NCBI RefSeq assembly: GCF_900141885.1
Contig: NZ_FQYY01000002.1
Location: forward strand, 1-64,000
Length of the DNA stretch: 64,000 nucleotides
Direction of reading: 5' to 3'
Origin: Mesonia phycicola
GTDB taxonomy: Bacteria; Bacteroidota; Bacteroidia; Flavobacteriales; Flavobacteriaceae
Position numbers and translations under genes: made by a program. The notes under the pieces were generated by a model, which ran no database searches, was not told the origin of the DNA, and saw nothing but the letters and a program-made list of their open reading frames with translations. The first letter of the stretch is position 1, and each line of letters begins with the position of its first letter. Below are positions 23,629 to 32,473 of the stretch, one piece after another.

Positions 23629-26029
23629 ATTTAATCTCTCTTCACATTATCCCATTTTGGATATACAGGATAATTTAGTTTTTGCTGCTAATGGAAATTT
23701 AGTGATCGGCTATCAATTGGAGCTTCCGGAAATCTATTCGCTTTCAGAAAAGGATTTTGAAGCACTGCACGCCCAATTTTTTCAAGCTATCAAAAGCTTA
23801 CCGGTGGGCACCATTGTGCATAAGCAGGATCTCTATAGAAAATCAATTTATAAAGGAGACCAACTTCAACGAGAAACGTTTTTACAAAAGGCTACCTATC
23901 AATATTTTAAAGAGAGAAACTACCTAGAGCATCAGAGTTACCTGTATTTTATTTTGCCAGCCTCTAAAAGTACTAAAGCTAGTGGGTATATCAATCCTTT
24001 TAGAACGATAAAAACAGATTTTTATAAGAAAATTAAAACTCGAGCAAATGCTTTTCAGCGTGCTGTACACGATGTGATCGCTTTTATTCAAAATTCAAAA
24101 AAAATAGAGATACAACCATTGCATTCTTCATCATTTCATCAGCAAACTCAAAGTTACTTTAATGGGTTTAATGAACATGTAGATACGGATATAGAGTTAG
24201 ACAATGAAATCAAAATCGGGAAGTATTATTTTGATGTATTGGCTATTAATAGCGAATTATGTTTTGGTGATACGTTACAAAGCAGTAAAATCAATGAAGA
24301 ATTCACTTCGGACGATTTCAGTTTTCATCAGGGGTTTATCGACGGTTTAGGACTTAATCTGCACGAAAACCATTTGGTCAACCAAATCTTATTTCTCGAT
24401 GATAAACACCGATGGAGAAAACTTCTGGAGAAAAAAGTAACTGCGCTTCAAAAGAGTTCAAATTTTGGAACCCAAAACAAAGTGATTCTTGAAAAAATAA
24501 AGCATATTCTGGATAGGATCAATAAAGATGAACAATCGCGAATTATTCGAGGACAACTCAATGTCATTTATTGGAGTGAAACATTAGAGCAGTTAAAATC
24601 TATTTCCTCCCAAATAAAAGGTGAATTCAAAGAATTGGATATGATTCCTTATGCTCCTAAAGGAGATGCACGAAAGCATTATTATCTAAATTCCTATTTC
24701 TGCTACTCTAGTAATTTTACCGATGAAGATCTATACGTGAGTGATTTGAAACACGCCCTTTGTTTATGGATACAAAGCACCAATTATAAATCAGACCAAC
24801 AAGGGGTAATTTTTAATGATCGTCAACATAATCTACCCATCTTAAAGGATGTATGGGATCAAAAGAAAAGAAGAATTAAGGCAAGGAATTTCGCCATATT
24901 CGCCCCCACAGGGGAAGGAAAATCTTTTTTGGCCAATAACATCCTTCGACAGTATTTCGAAGCCAAAGTACGATTGGTGATCATCGATTTGGGGGGTTCT
25001 TATTCCAAGTTTGCAAAACTATATCCTGACCAGCATATTATTTTGCGTTATCAGCACGGAGAAAGTTTAGGGATTAATCCATTTTATATTTCAAGTGAGC
25101 AAGACCTGACCCCTGAGCGATTGGAAGACTTAAGTGTTTTTCTGTTAGAGTTGATGGCAGAAGGAGCCAAGGTCTCTAAGGCAAAACAGGTAGCGATGAA
25201 AAAGGTGCTATTGTATTACTATAAAGAAATTAGAAAAGAACATTCTCTGAGTTCTCTTTATGATTTTGTAGATCATCATAAAGACCACTTTCATCAACTG
25301 CTTGGTATACGGGAGAGTTATTTCAGTACGTATGATTTTTTACATATTCTATCAGAGTATGTAGGTGATGGTTTATATAGTTTTCTATTTGAGGTTGGCG
25401 AAGACCAGACTTACAGGATTGAAGATAAGCAGATGATTATCTTCGAATTAGACGAGGTAAGAGATAATAAAGAAATCCTCTCGGTGATGTTGAAGCTGAT
25501 TAAATCGGCCATTCAACGCACAATTTGGCGAAATCGTTCTGAACGTGGAATCATTTTGTTTGATGAGTTTGCCAAACAATTGAAATTTCAAAATGTGTTG
25601 GAGAGTGTGGAGTTTTACTATCAGGCTATTCGAAAACAAAATGGAGCCATCGGTATTATTCTTCAATCAATTAATCAATTACCTCAAAACGCTACTTCGG
25701 CTAGTATTTTGGAAAATACTCAAGTGGTTTATAGCCTTAGAAATGAAAAAGGTTACAATGACCTACAAAAAAGACTGAACCTTTCCAGTCACGATCTGAA
25801 TCAGTTAAGATCCATCCGGAATCGTCTCACCGGTGATAGAAAATATACAGAAATGTTTATCAAAATAGGGAAGGAGAGCAATATTTTTCGTCTAGAGGTT
25901 CCTCCTGAGGTATACGCGGCTTACCTCACCGATGGAGAAGAAAGCGATCAAATTCTTAGGCTATTCCAAGAATCGGGGAATATGGAACAGGCTATTCAAG
26001 ATTTTCTTCAAAGTAAAAATGAATCTTAA
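23621..26029 (+). CDS. traG: TraG-family conjugation ATPase (VirB4-like)
   Basis: The 802-residue protein begins at ATG 23621 (MNEFNLSSHYPILDIQDN). The N-terminal region is the DUF3875-type domain. Walker A is APTGEGKSF at about residues 427-435 and the Walker-B-like IILFDEFAKQL is near 645. VirB4 ATPases power assembly of the type IV secretion channel. The gene order E-F-G fits other Bacteroidota elements. The start overlaps traF by 8 bp. Confidence 0.92.
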   Translation: MNEFNLSSHYPILDIQDNLVFAANGNLVIGYQLELPEIYSLSEKDFEALHAQFFQAIKSLPVGTIVHKQDLYRKSIYKGDQLQRETFLQKATYQYFKERNYLEHQSYLYFILPASKSTKASGYINPFRTIKTDFYKKIKTRANAFQRAVHDVIAFIQNSKKIEIQPLHSSSFHQQTQSYFNGFNEHVDTDIELDNEIKIGKYYFDVLAINSELCFGDTLQSSKINEEFTSDDFSFHQGFIDGLGLNLHENHLVNQILFLDDKHRWRKLLEKKVTALQKSSNFGTQNKVILEKIKHILDRINKDEQSRIIRGQLNVIYWSETLEQLKSISSQIKGEFKELDMIPYAPKGDARKHYYLNSYFCYSSNFTDEDLYVSDLKHALCLWIQSTNYKSDQQGVIFNDRQHNLPILKDVWDQKKRRIKARNFAIFAPTGEGKSFLANNILRQYFEAKVRLVIIDLGGSYSKFAKLYPDQHIILRYQHGESLGINPFYISSEQDLTPERLEDLSVFLLELMAEGAKVSKAKQVAMKKVLLYYYKEIRKEHSLSSLYDFVDHHKDHFHQLLGIRESYFSTYDFLHILSEYVGDGLYSFLFEVGEDQTYRIEDKQMIIFELDEVRDNKEILSVMLKLIKSAIQRTIWRNRSERGIILFDEFAKQLKFQNVLESVEFYYQAIRKQNGAIGIILQSINQLPQNATSASILENTQVVYSLRNEKGYNDLQKRLNLSSHDLNQLRSIRNRLTGDRKYTEMFIKIGKESNIFRLEVPPEVYAAYLTDGEESDQILRLFQESGNMEQAIQDFLQSKNES

Positions 26030-26040
26030 AATTTATAGAA

Positions 26041-26634
26041 ATGAAAAACCTTATATCACCACCGTTTCGAAAGATAGCCATCACGCTATGCTTGGCTTTT
26101 CTAATGCCAAGCATTACAATGGCACAGGGAATGCCTGTATATGACAATACAAATTTCATCAGCTTGGCCAAGCAGCTGGTGGAGTCAGCAAAACAGACTA
26201 CAAACCTTTTAAAGACGGTAGAATTTTTAAAACAACAAAAGGAACGTATTGAAAAGGTAAGTAATGTGATTCAGCAGCTAGATGCGGTCAGTAACCTTAT
26301 TCAAAACAATCAGCAACTTTACCAGTTGGTTCAACAGGATTTACAGGAAATCTTAAGTTCACCTTATATCAAACCGGAAGAAGTCGATCAGGTAAGTGAA
26401 TCATTTAATGAAATCCTGCAACGCTCTACTCTAAATGTAAATTATATCGATAAAATTTTAACCAGTGACTATTTAAAAATGAGCGATGGAGAACGGGCAG
26501 CCATACTTAAAGCCTATGAAGAAACTTCCTCGGAGATGTTAGCGGAAGTAAATAACAAAACACAAAGATATCGCAGCATTATATCATTTCGAAAAATGCA
26601 GGATAAAATCAATAACCGTGAAACCGATTTCTGA
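26041..26634 (+). CDS. traI: Conjugation protein TraI (DUF4141)
   Basis: The 197-residue product has a long signal peptide (MKNLISPPFRKIAITLCLAF, cut near MAQ at about 29). A helical domain with coiled coils follows (TVEFLKQQKERIEKVSNVIQ, about 60-80). It matches DUF4141/TraI of conjugative transposons, a VirB5-like periplasmic part. It lies 11 bp after traG and overlaps traJ at TGATG. Confidence 0.82.
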   Translation: MKNLISPPFRKIAITLCLAFLMPSITMAQGMPVYDNTNFISLAKQLVESAKQTTNLLKTVEFLKQQKERIEKVSNVIQQLDAVSNLIQNNQQLYQLVQQDLQEILSSPYIKPEEVDQVSESFNEILQRSTLNVNYIDKILTSDYLKMSDGERAAILKAYEETSSEMLAEVNNKTQRYRSIISFRKMQDKINNRETDF

Positions 26635-27461
26635 TGAGTATAGGTTTAGAATATATCGATACGGTATTCCAGACGATTAAAGAAAGTGACTTTTCTCAAT
26701 ATACCATCACAGGTATGAAGACGCTTGCCATATTATTCTTTCTGATCAATATTTTAAAAAAATATAATGAAGGAATGGCAAAAACCGATGGTCAAACTTG
26801 GGGTCTTCGTCCTAATGAACTTTTTAAGAACTTTATCATTGTGCTATTAGTGATCTTTTCCTCCGAAATTCTGGGGGTCTTTGATGGTATTCTAGTTTCT
26901 ATAGAAAGTCAATACAGAAATACGGCACCGGCACTGATGCCATTACAATTAAGTGATGTCGATTTGGAGAAAGATGTAGGCGCCATTGAAGCCACAAAAA
27001 AGGCGATGGCCGTGCTTTACGAAGCTTTGGTAACCCCACTTTTTGGTTTAAAAATGATTGCATTTATTGCTGGGGTCATTCTTTGGCTATTGGATTTATT
27101 TATCTATCCCTTATTTCTGGCTGAACGCTATTTTTTATTGGGGCTGATGCAAGCGTTTTTTCCGCTGGTCATTAGCCTGGCGGTCTTCGAGAAATTTCGA
27201 AACTTAGCTTACCAGTTTTTTAAGTTGTATGCCGGAGTCTATATGTTGGTGCCTGCCTTCTTTTTGGTAAACATTTTCATTAATAACCTTTATACAGAAA
27301 TAAATTCAAGCTTTTGGAATGATCTCTTTGGTACCGATTGGGGAAGTGAATTTTTTGCCCCGCTTATTGAGCTGGCATCCATCGGATTTATCGTGCTTTT
27401 AAAATTCAAATTATATAAAAAGTCAAGCTCCTTTGTATTACGTCTTTTTACCGGAGGATAA
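26634..27461 (+). CDS. traJ: Conjugation membrane protein TraJ
   Basis: The 275-residue protein has about six membrane segments (about 25-45, 65-85, 135-155, 165-185, 195-215 and 235-255) and the pattern of the TraJ/VirB6-like family. It forms part of the inner-membrane channel. The start overlaps the traI stop. Confidence 0.85.
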   Translation: MSIGLEYIDTVFQTIKESDFSQYTITGMKTLAILFFLINILKKYNEGMAKTDGQTWGLRPNELFKNFIIVLLVIFSSEILGVFDGILVSIESQYRNTAPALMPLQLSDVDLEKDVGAIEATKKAMAVLYEALVTPLFGLKMIAFIAGVILWLLDLFIYPLFLAERYFLLGLMQAFFPLVISLAVFEKFRNLAYQFFKLYAGVYMLVPAFFLVNIFINNLYTEINSSFWNDLFGTDWGSEFFAPLIELASIGFIVLLKFKLYKKSSSFVLRLFTGG

Positions 27462-27478
27462 AATCAATTCATAAAATT

Positions 27479-28105
27479 ATGAAAACACCTTATACCAATA
27501 TCTATAAAGTTCTTAGGACAAATCGTTTTGTCGTATTAACGGTCATCATCGGTGCTTCCTTATCGATGATTGCATCGGGGTTCTTTGCCTACCGAATTTT
27601 TAAACAAAGTCAGCAAAGTGCATTTGTGATTAATGATCAAGGACAAGTAATCCCCTTACAGCTTATTGAGCATCGGGAAAATCTCGAAGTGGAAGCTAAA
27701 GCACATTTAGAAATGTTTCACCGTTATTTCTATCAAATCAATGCCAATAATTTTGAACGAAATATGGAAAAGGCATTGTGGCTTGGGGATAACTCGATAG
27801 CTGAACTCTATCGTCAAAAAAAAGCCGAAGGAATTTACAATCGCTTATTGCAATACTCATTGATCCAAAAAATAAGTGCTATACATTCAGAAATATCTTT
27901 AAAAAATGGCGAAATCAATTTTATGACCACCACCCGGTTTAGTATTACACGTGGCGAGGCTACCGATTCCTATGAAATTAAAACCAGCGGTCAACTGATG
28001 AAGGTGGATCGAAATTTTCCACACAATCCCCACGGGTTAATCATTAAAAATTTTTATGAACAAAGTTTAACTAAAATACATAGCCATGAAAGTACAAAAG
28101 AATAA
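27479..28105 (+). CDS. traK: Conjugation protein TraK
   Basis: The 208-residue protein has one N-terminal membrane segment (about 17-37) and a periplasmic domain (HLEMFHRYFYQINANNFE). This is the layout of TraK, the VirB8-like subunit of Bacteroidota elements. Its 3' end overlaps traM by 20 bp. Confidence 0.85.
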   Translation: MKTPYTNIYKVLRTNRFVVLTVIIGASLSMIASGFFAYRIFKQSQQSAFVINDQGQVIPLQLIEHRENLEVEAKAHLEMFHRYFYQINANNFERNMEKALWLGDNSIAELYRQKKAEGIYNRLLQYSLIQKISAIHSEISLKNGEINFMTTTRFSITRGEATDSYEIKTSGQLMKVDRNFPHNPHGLIIKNFYEQSLTKIHSHESTKE

Positions 28106-29000
28106 AATCGTAATGATAGTAATATTACTAAGTGTGGTATTGTTTATCGTAGGGTATTCCATTATCACTTTTGGAAAACAGGAAGAAGATTCCTTAGAAG
28201 ATAAACAGCCTCCGGTTCCGCAATTAGAAGAAGATCCCGAACAGTACAATACAAAAATGGAAGCATTGGATCATCTGGAGGAAGAAAGAATCGAGCATAT
28301 TCCAGAAGTTTATAACGAAGATTTGTTTGATACTACCGGGACCTATCGGGAAGATCAATTGACGTATGAAAAACAACAATTGATCGATAGCGTCTATCAA
28401 CAATATTCAGATAATTCCAGAATAAGACAAGCTGGAAATAATACCAGTACCCTCAATCCTTCTCAAAATACATTGGAGGAAGAGAAGCAATTGGAACAAT
28501 TAGAAGAATTAGGTTTAGAACATCAATTGTTCTTTGCCGCTAATGGAGTAAATACTGTTTCAAAAATGAAAGGTAGGACAGATGAAATCATACCGGTGAG
28601 TGTTGATGGCGAACAAAAAATTAGTACTAATGAAAGATTATCCCTGCGCTTAGGTAAAAAATCTTGGATTGGAGGAAAACAGTACCTTAAAAATACACCT
28701 ATTTATGCTACCGTTAATTTTGCTCCCAATAGAACTTTACTGAAAATCACCCATATTCAAGAGAAAGAAGTACAACTAAATGCCTTTGATCTACAAGATG
28801 GAGGGGAAGGGGTTTATTTGAAAAATAGCTTTCAACAAGAGGCTACACGGGAAGTACTCGACCAGACAGTAGGATCTATTAATATTCCAACGGTGCCTCA
28901 GGTCAGCGGGCTTAAAAACTTATTTAGAAGAAATAATCGAAATGTGAAAGTAACCATCTTGGATCAATATCAAATGAATTTAAAACCCGTAAAACAATAA
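28086..29000 (+). CDS. traM: Conjugation protein TraM
   Basis: The 304-residue protein has an N-terminal membrane segment (about 8-26) and a long acidic, proline-containing linker (PPVPQLEEDPEQYN). Its C-terminal domain (ANGVNTVSKMKGRTDEI to the end) resembles TraM, a VirB10-like scaffold. traL, normally between K and M, is absent here. Confidence 0.87.
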   Translation: MKVQKNKIVMIVILLSVVLFIVGYSIITFGKQEEDSLEDKQPPVPQLEEDPEQYNTKMEALDHLEEERIEHIPEVYNEDLFDTTGTYREDQLTYEKQQLIDSVYQQYSDNSRIRQAGNNTSTLNPSQNTLEEEKQLEQLEELGLEHQLFFAANGVNTVSKMKGRTDEIIPVSVDGEQKISTNERLSLRLGKKSWIGGKQYLKNTPIYATVNFAPNRTLLKITHIQEKEVQLNAFDLQDGGEGVYLKNSFQQEATREVLDQTVGSINIPTVPQVSGLKNLFRRNNRNVKVTILDQYQMNLKPVKQ

Positions 29001-29003
29001 ACT

Positions 29004-29804
29004 ATGAAAAATCTAATTTTAATATTTCTACTGCTATTCTCAAGTTTTACGTCTTTTGGATTCTCAGATCCGGACACCCTATATGTAAATAATTATAAAG
29101 CAGTGGCGTTATTCTTCCCATCGCCAATCAAACAAGCAATTACCGGAAATGATCATTTTACGTTTACCTATAATAGAGAGGCACCTCAATACCTGGGACT
29201 TTTGCAAGGAATAGATGGCGAAGACGGGAATTTATTAGTGATTACCGTTGATGGTAATGTATTTAGCTACATTGTTAAATACAGCGATGATTTAAAACAG
29301 CTTACTTATTTTATACCTAAGAAAAATCGGGTGGGAACCGAGCACGCTATCCCCCAAAAAAAACTATCTGTTTTTGAAAAAGACTCGGTCGGCAGACAAC
29401 AGGAATATTTTGAAAGATATAGCGAATATCTTTTAACTTCTTCTTCTCAGCATATCAAAACTAAACGTCGATCAGGTATTAAACTCAAGATGGAAAGACT
29501 AGCCTATAGTCGTGATCAAACTTATCTAGTGATAGAAATTAAAAATAAATCAGGGATTGCACTGGAGTTAGAATACCTAGAACTTTTCCGGGTTCAGGGA
29601 AATCAAAAAAGAAAATCCTCTTACCAAAAGCTTTCTTTAACTCCTATTTTAAAGTATAAAGTGCCCAATAAAGTGTACCATAGCCAAAGCTTTAGGTTTG
29701 TTTATGTTTTTCCGAAATTTGTGTTAGGAGAAAATGAGAAACTTCAATTAGAACTTCAAGAGAAAAAGGGGAGAAGGAAATTAATTTTAAATGCTAAACT
29801 ATAA
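29004..29804 (+). CDS. traN: Conjugation protein TraN (DUF4138)
   Basis: The 266-residue protein has a signal peptide (to about residue 19, FTSFGFS) and a beta-rich fold that matches DUF4138/TraN, a VirB9-like outer-membrane channel part. It starts 3 bp after traM and is the last gene before the terminator; traO, P and Q do not follow. Confidence 0.85.
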   Translation: MKNLILIFLLLFSSFTSFGFSDPDTLYVNNYKAVALFFPSPIKQAITGNDHFTFTYNREAPQYLGLLQGIDGEDGNLLVITVDGNVFSYIVKYSDDLKQLTYFIPKKNRVGTEHAIPQKKLSVFEKDSVGRQQEYFERYSEYLLTSSSQHIKTKRRSGIKLKMERLAYSRDQTYLVIEIKNKSGIALELEYLELFRVQGNQKRKSSYQKLSLTPILKYKVPNKVYHSQSFRFVYVFPKFVLGENEKLQLELQEKKGRRKLILNAKL

Positions 29805-29836
29805 AAAAAAGACCGACAATTTTGTCGGTCTTTTTT
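29803..29836. terminator. Bidirectional terminator between traN and int
   Basis: GACCGACAA (29811-29819) pairs with TTGTCGGTC (29822-29830). Eight A precede and six T follow, so it works for traN (+) and for the integrase (-). Confidence 0.92.
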
Positions 29837-29842
29837 ATAGGT

Positions 29843-31120
29843 TTATCGAACAATTTTAAGTTGAATAGGCTGTTTACTTCTTGACCGTTTAGACAAATTT
29901 TTTCCTAAGCGTTTACTTAATTTACCCATATCTAAACTAATCTTTTCTTCCACAACTCTAGCGTATTTCTGAGTAGTAGAGAGTTTTGTGTGTCCTAACA
30001 TTTTGGAAACAGTTTCAATAGGTACTTCATTTAGCAGAGTTATGGTCGTTGCAAAAGTGTGTCTGGCTACATGAAAAGTTAAGTTTTTTTGAATATCACA
30101 TTTTTTAGCAATTAGCTTCAGATAATGATTGGTTTTCTGATTACTTAAAATAGGAATGATTGGGGTACTATCATTTCCATAATATTCTGATAAATATTTA
30201 TCTAAAATTTCCTGGGCATCTGGTAAGATGGGTAATTTTACTGCGGTTTTAGATTTTTGACGGCGAAGCATGATCCATAAGTTTCCATCAATACCTTCTG
30301 TGATGTGGGATAACCTTAAATTCTTTATCTCCACGTAGCTTAATCCTGTATAGCAAGAAAAAATAAATAAATCTCGAGTAACCGACAGCTGATCATCAAG
30401 CAAAATTGATTTCATTTTTCTTATCTCAGCAGCTTGTAAATAAGCGCAATCGTAATGATCATAACTCATTTTGTAAAGTGCAAATGGATTCAATTTGATC
30501 CAATTATGTTTCAATGCTAAAGTGGTAAGTTTTTTAAAACGTTCCAAATGTTTCATGCGACCGTTATTACTTAATGGTTGCGATGACTTTATAGGCTTGC
30601 ACTTTATAAGAAAGTTTTCAAATTTAATGATAAAAGAATAGTCAATTTGTAAAAGTGGGACATCGATCGTTTTATATTCTTCTTTCAGAAATCTTTTTAA
30701 ATAGGTTTCAGTGGCAGCGTAATTTTTTATGGTACCAGAAGCCAATTTTTGGAATTCATTTTCCTTATGATAGTCTATAAGCTCTAATAAACTGAGAACT
30801 GGCTTATCTATTCCTAAATAACGATCTTTAATACTTAGTGCGGTTACCGGACGTCCTTCTTGGTTTAGCTGATCCAAAGCCTCGTGAAGTTTAGCTAATA
30901 TTTTTTCTAATATCGGATTTGTTTCACTTGCATCTTTGTATTTTAATTTAACCCGAGCAGCTTTGGTACACCAATGGCTCTTCTTTACAGCCAATTGGGT
31001 GCTAAGGTCAGAAACAATACTGTTTACAGAGATTCTGGCATAGATGGGAATGGTACCATCTTTTCGAGTAATATTTTTTTTTAGCCAAAAACGTACATTA
31101 AAAGTTTGTTGATAGGACAT
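29843..31120 (-). CDS. int: IntDOT-like tyrosine recombinase (ICE integrase)
   Basis: The 425-residue protein has an arm-binding N-terminus, a SAM-like core-binding domain (about 105-210) and a catalytic domain with K289/K291, H350-VA-R353, H377 and nucleophile Y386 (TTQKYARV). The position usually held by the first catalytic Arg is Ser261 (YTGLSYVEI). The same substitution is known in IntDOT of CTnDOT, so the protein is not likely to be inactive. It integrates and excises the element. It lies next to the right border and converges with traN. Confidence 0.92.
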   Translation of the reverse strand: MSYQQTFNVRFWLKKNITRKDGTIPIYARISVNSIVSDLSTQLAVKKSHWCTKAARVKLKYKDASETNPILEKILAKLHEALDQLNQEGRPVTALSIKDRYLGIDKPVLSLLELIDYHKENEFQKLASGTIKNYAATETYLKRFLKEEYKTIDVPLLQIDYSFIIKFENFLIKCKPIKSSQPLSNNGRMKHLERFKKLTTLALKHNWIKLNPFALYKMSYDHYDCAYLQAAEIRKMKSILLDDQLSVTRDLFIFSCYTGLSYVEIKNLRLSHITEGIDGNLWIMLRRQKSKTAVKLPILPDAQEILDKYLSEYYGNDSTPIIPILSNQKTNHYLKLIAKKCDIQKNLTFHVARHTFATTITLLNEVPIETVSKMLGHTKLSTTQKYARVVEEKISLDMGKLSKRLGKNLSKRSRSKQPIQLKIVR

Positions 31121-31122
31121 TT

Positions 31123-31158
31123 CTTTCGTTTTAAATTAAAAAATTATTTTAACGAAAG
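31123..31158. promoter_or_regulatory. Inverted repeat upstream of int
   Basis: CTTTCGTT (31123-31130) pairs perfectly with AACGAAAG (31151-31158) across a 20-bp AT spacer. It lies directly upstream of the integrase start and may be an operator or an arm-type binding site. Confidence 0.4.
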
Positions 31159-31267
31159 CCAAATCGTAAAGCCAATATACAACTGGCCTTAGGTATAAAT
31201 ATAAGATTTTTTTATTGAAAAAAACTAGACACTAATTAGGACATATTTTAGCTGCTAATATTTATGC

Positions 31268-31302
31268 ATAAAAAAAACCAGTAAAAATATATTTTACTGG
31301 TT
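31268..31302 (-). terminator. Terminator of the tRNA transcripts
   Basis: AACCAGTAAAA and TTTTACTGGTT form a stem (31277-31302). Eight A to its left give the U-run on the minus strand. It lies downstream of tRNA-Pro, so it is the native end of the tRNA unit and sits outside the ICE. Confidence 0.8.
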
Positions 31303-31348
31303 TTCATACATTTAGGTATTAATTGTTTCCTTTTAATACCCTTGGTGT

Positions 31349-31422
31349 CGGGGTGGCAGGATTCGAACCTGCGACCTCCTCGTCCCAAACGAGGCGCGAT
31401 GACCGGGCTACGCTACACCCCG
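31349..31422 (-). tRNA. tRNA-Pro (anticodon TGG)
   Basis: The minus strand folds as a 74-nt cloverleaf. The acceptor is CGGGGTG/CACCCCG, the anticodon loop TTTGGGA has TGG, and the T-loop GGTTCGAATCC is standard. No CCA is encoded. It decodes CCA-type proline codons. Confidence 0.95.
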
Positions 31423-31447
31423 AAAAGATGCTTTTTTATTGGGATGG

Positions 31448-31455
31448 CAAATATA
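31448..31455 (-). promoter_or_regulatory. -7 box of tRNA-Pro
   Basis: The minus strand reads TATATTTG, matching TAnnTTTG, 26 bp upstream of the tRNA 5' end. The gene probably has its own transcription start. Confidence 0.6.
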
Positions 31456-31500
31456 AAACTTTATTTTAATCTGCCAAATTAAATCAATAAAAAAAATTAG

Positions 31501-31585
31501 CGGAGAGACAGGGACTCGAACCCTGGCGACGATTTCTCGTCGACAGATTAGCAATCTGCTGCATTACCACTCTGCCACCTCTCCG
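31501..31585 (-). tRNA. tRNA-Ser (anticodon GCT)
   Basis: An 85-nt cloverleaf with acceptor CGGAGAG/CTCTCCG, anticodon loop TTGCTAA (GCT) and the long variable arm of class II tRNAs (GACGAGAAATCGTC). It reads AGC/AGU serine codons. Confidence 0.95.
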
Positions 31586-31620
31586 TTAAAATTATGAACG
31601 TCGCAATTATTTTGCGGTTG

Positions 31621-31628
31621 CAAATATA
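31621..31628 (-). promoter_or_regulatory. -7 box of tRNA-Ser
   Basis: The minus strand reads TATATTTG, matching TAnnTTTG, 36 bp upstream of the tRNA-Ser 5' end. Confidence 0.55.
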
Positions 31629-31799
31629 GAACACATAAGCGTATTCACCAAAGAAAAAATCATCTTTTTTTTAAATAATTTGCATCTACTTTATTTACAA
31701 TTAGTTAATTTTTAAAGAAAAATTTAATCTGTGTTTAAATTCATAAAAACTTTAAAAAAATGAGACCTTTGAGCTATTAATAAATTAATTTTTTAAACA

Positions 31800-32468
31800 G
31801 TGAATCATCCATTTTTTTCAAAATCTAAAAAAAAACAAATTCAATTTCAAGTAAAAATTGTTTTTATAACTCTATTATTTTTTTTGTTATTCTTAATTAT
31901 AGGGTGGTTTACAAAACTTTATTTTATTCCTTTTTTAATTTTCTTCATTTTAATTACGGTAATTGCTCCATTTTTAGATGTGCCTTCTATGAAAAAACAA
32001 GGTAAATTAATTTATTATTCTAATTTATTGATAACAGAAAGTCCTAAAAATAATATTGTTAAAATTCACGGAGGTACTTTATTAGATTATGTTTTTGTAA
32101 TAAAAAGAGAATGGAGTGCTACAAAAAGAAGAAATTATATTCTTAAAAAATATACAGAAGGTCTTTTAAATATGATTGAAGACTTTGAAATTAAGCCTGA
32201 TCAAAAAATTACATTTAAAGCTACTACATATATAATTAACAAAAGAACAGCTACAAAAATAGGTTTTAAAATAGTAGATGAAGAGCTTATGCAAAAGGGA
32301 ATACTTTTGTTTAACTATGTTAACCTTATTATTTCAAATTCTATAGTAAAGAAAAAAATATCTTTTCCTAAACTTAATCAGGTTATTACGTTTGAAGCCA
32401 GTTTAGAAGATCTTATTGCTAATAAACCTTTATTAATAGAAATGAATAAAAGATTCAAAATTCAATAA
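31800..32468 (+). CDS. Membrane protein of unknown function
   Basis: The 222-residue protein starts at GTG 31800. It has two N-terminal membrane segments (about 20-40 and 42-62, nearly all Leu/Ile/Phe), then a cytoplasmic or periplasmic domain (KIHGGTLLDYVFVIKREWSA; FKATTYIINKRTATKIGF). I do not recognise the family. It is very AT-rich, like the adjacent backbone, and converges with the methyltransferase gene. Confidence 0.65.
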   Translation: MNHPFFSKSKKKQIQFQVKIVFITLLFFLLFLIIGWFTKLYFIPFLIFFILITVIAPFLDVPSMKKQGKLIYYSNLLITESPKNNIVKIHGGTLLDYVFVIKREWSATKRRNYILKKYTEGLLNMIEDFEIKPDQKITFKATTYIINKRTATKIGFKIVDEELMQKGILLFNYVNLIISNSIVKKKISFPKLNQVITFEASLEDLIANKPLLIEMNKRFKIQ

Positions 32469-32473
32469 TAATA

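Larger units (their letters stand above)
20175..31120. mobile_element. CTnDOT-like integrative conjugative element, right-hand part
   Basis: RteC, an excisionase-like HTH, a regulatory protein, a DnaC/IstB-like ATPase, traE-F-G-I-J-K-M-N and an IntDOT-like integrase occur in order. The left border cannot be placed. The GC-richer SusCD-to-AOS block (7994-20157) is probably cargo and the cassette array may or may not belong. No relaxase, coupling protein or tetQ-type genes are seen. The right border should lie between the integrase start (31120) and the tRNA terminator (31268). Confidence 0.7.

Noticed and set aside
31222-31233. 12-mer AAACTAGACACT also found at 37859-37870, as a possible att duplication
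   Set aside because: The second copy lies in the leader of the core gene tamB, and the genes between are normal chromosome, so chance is more likely.
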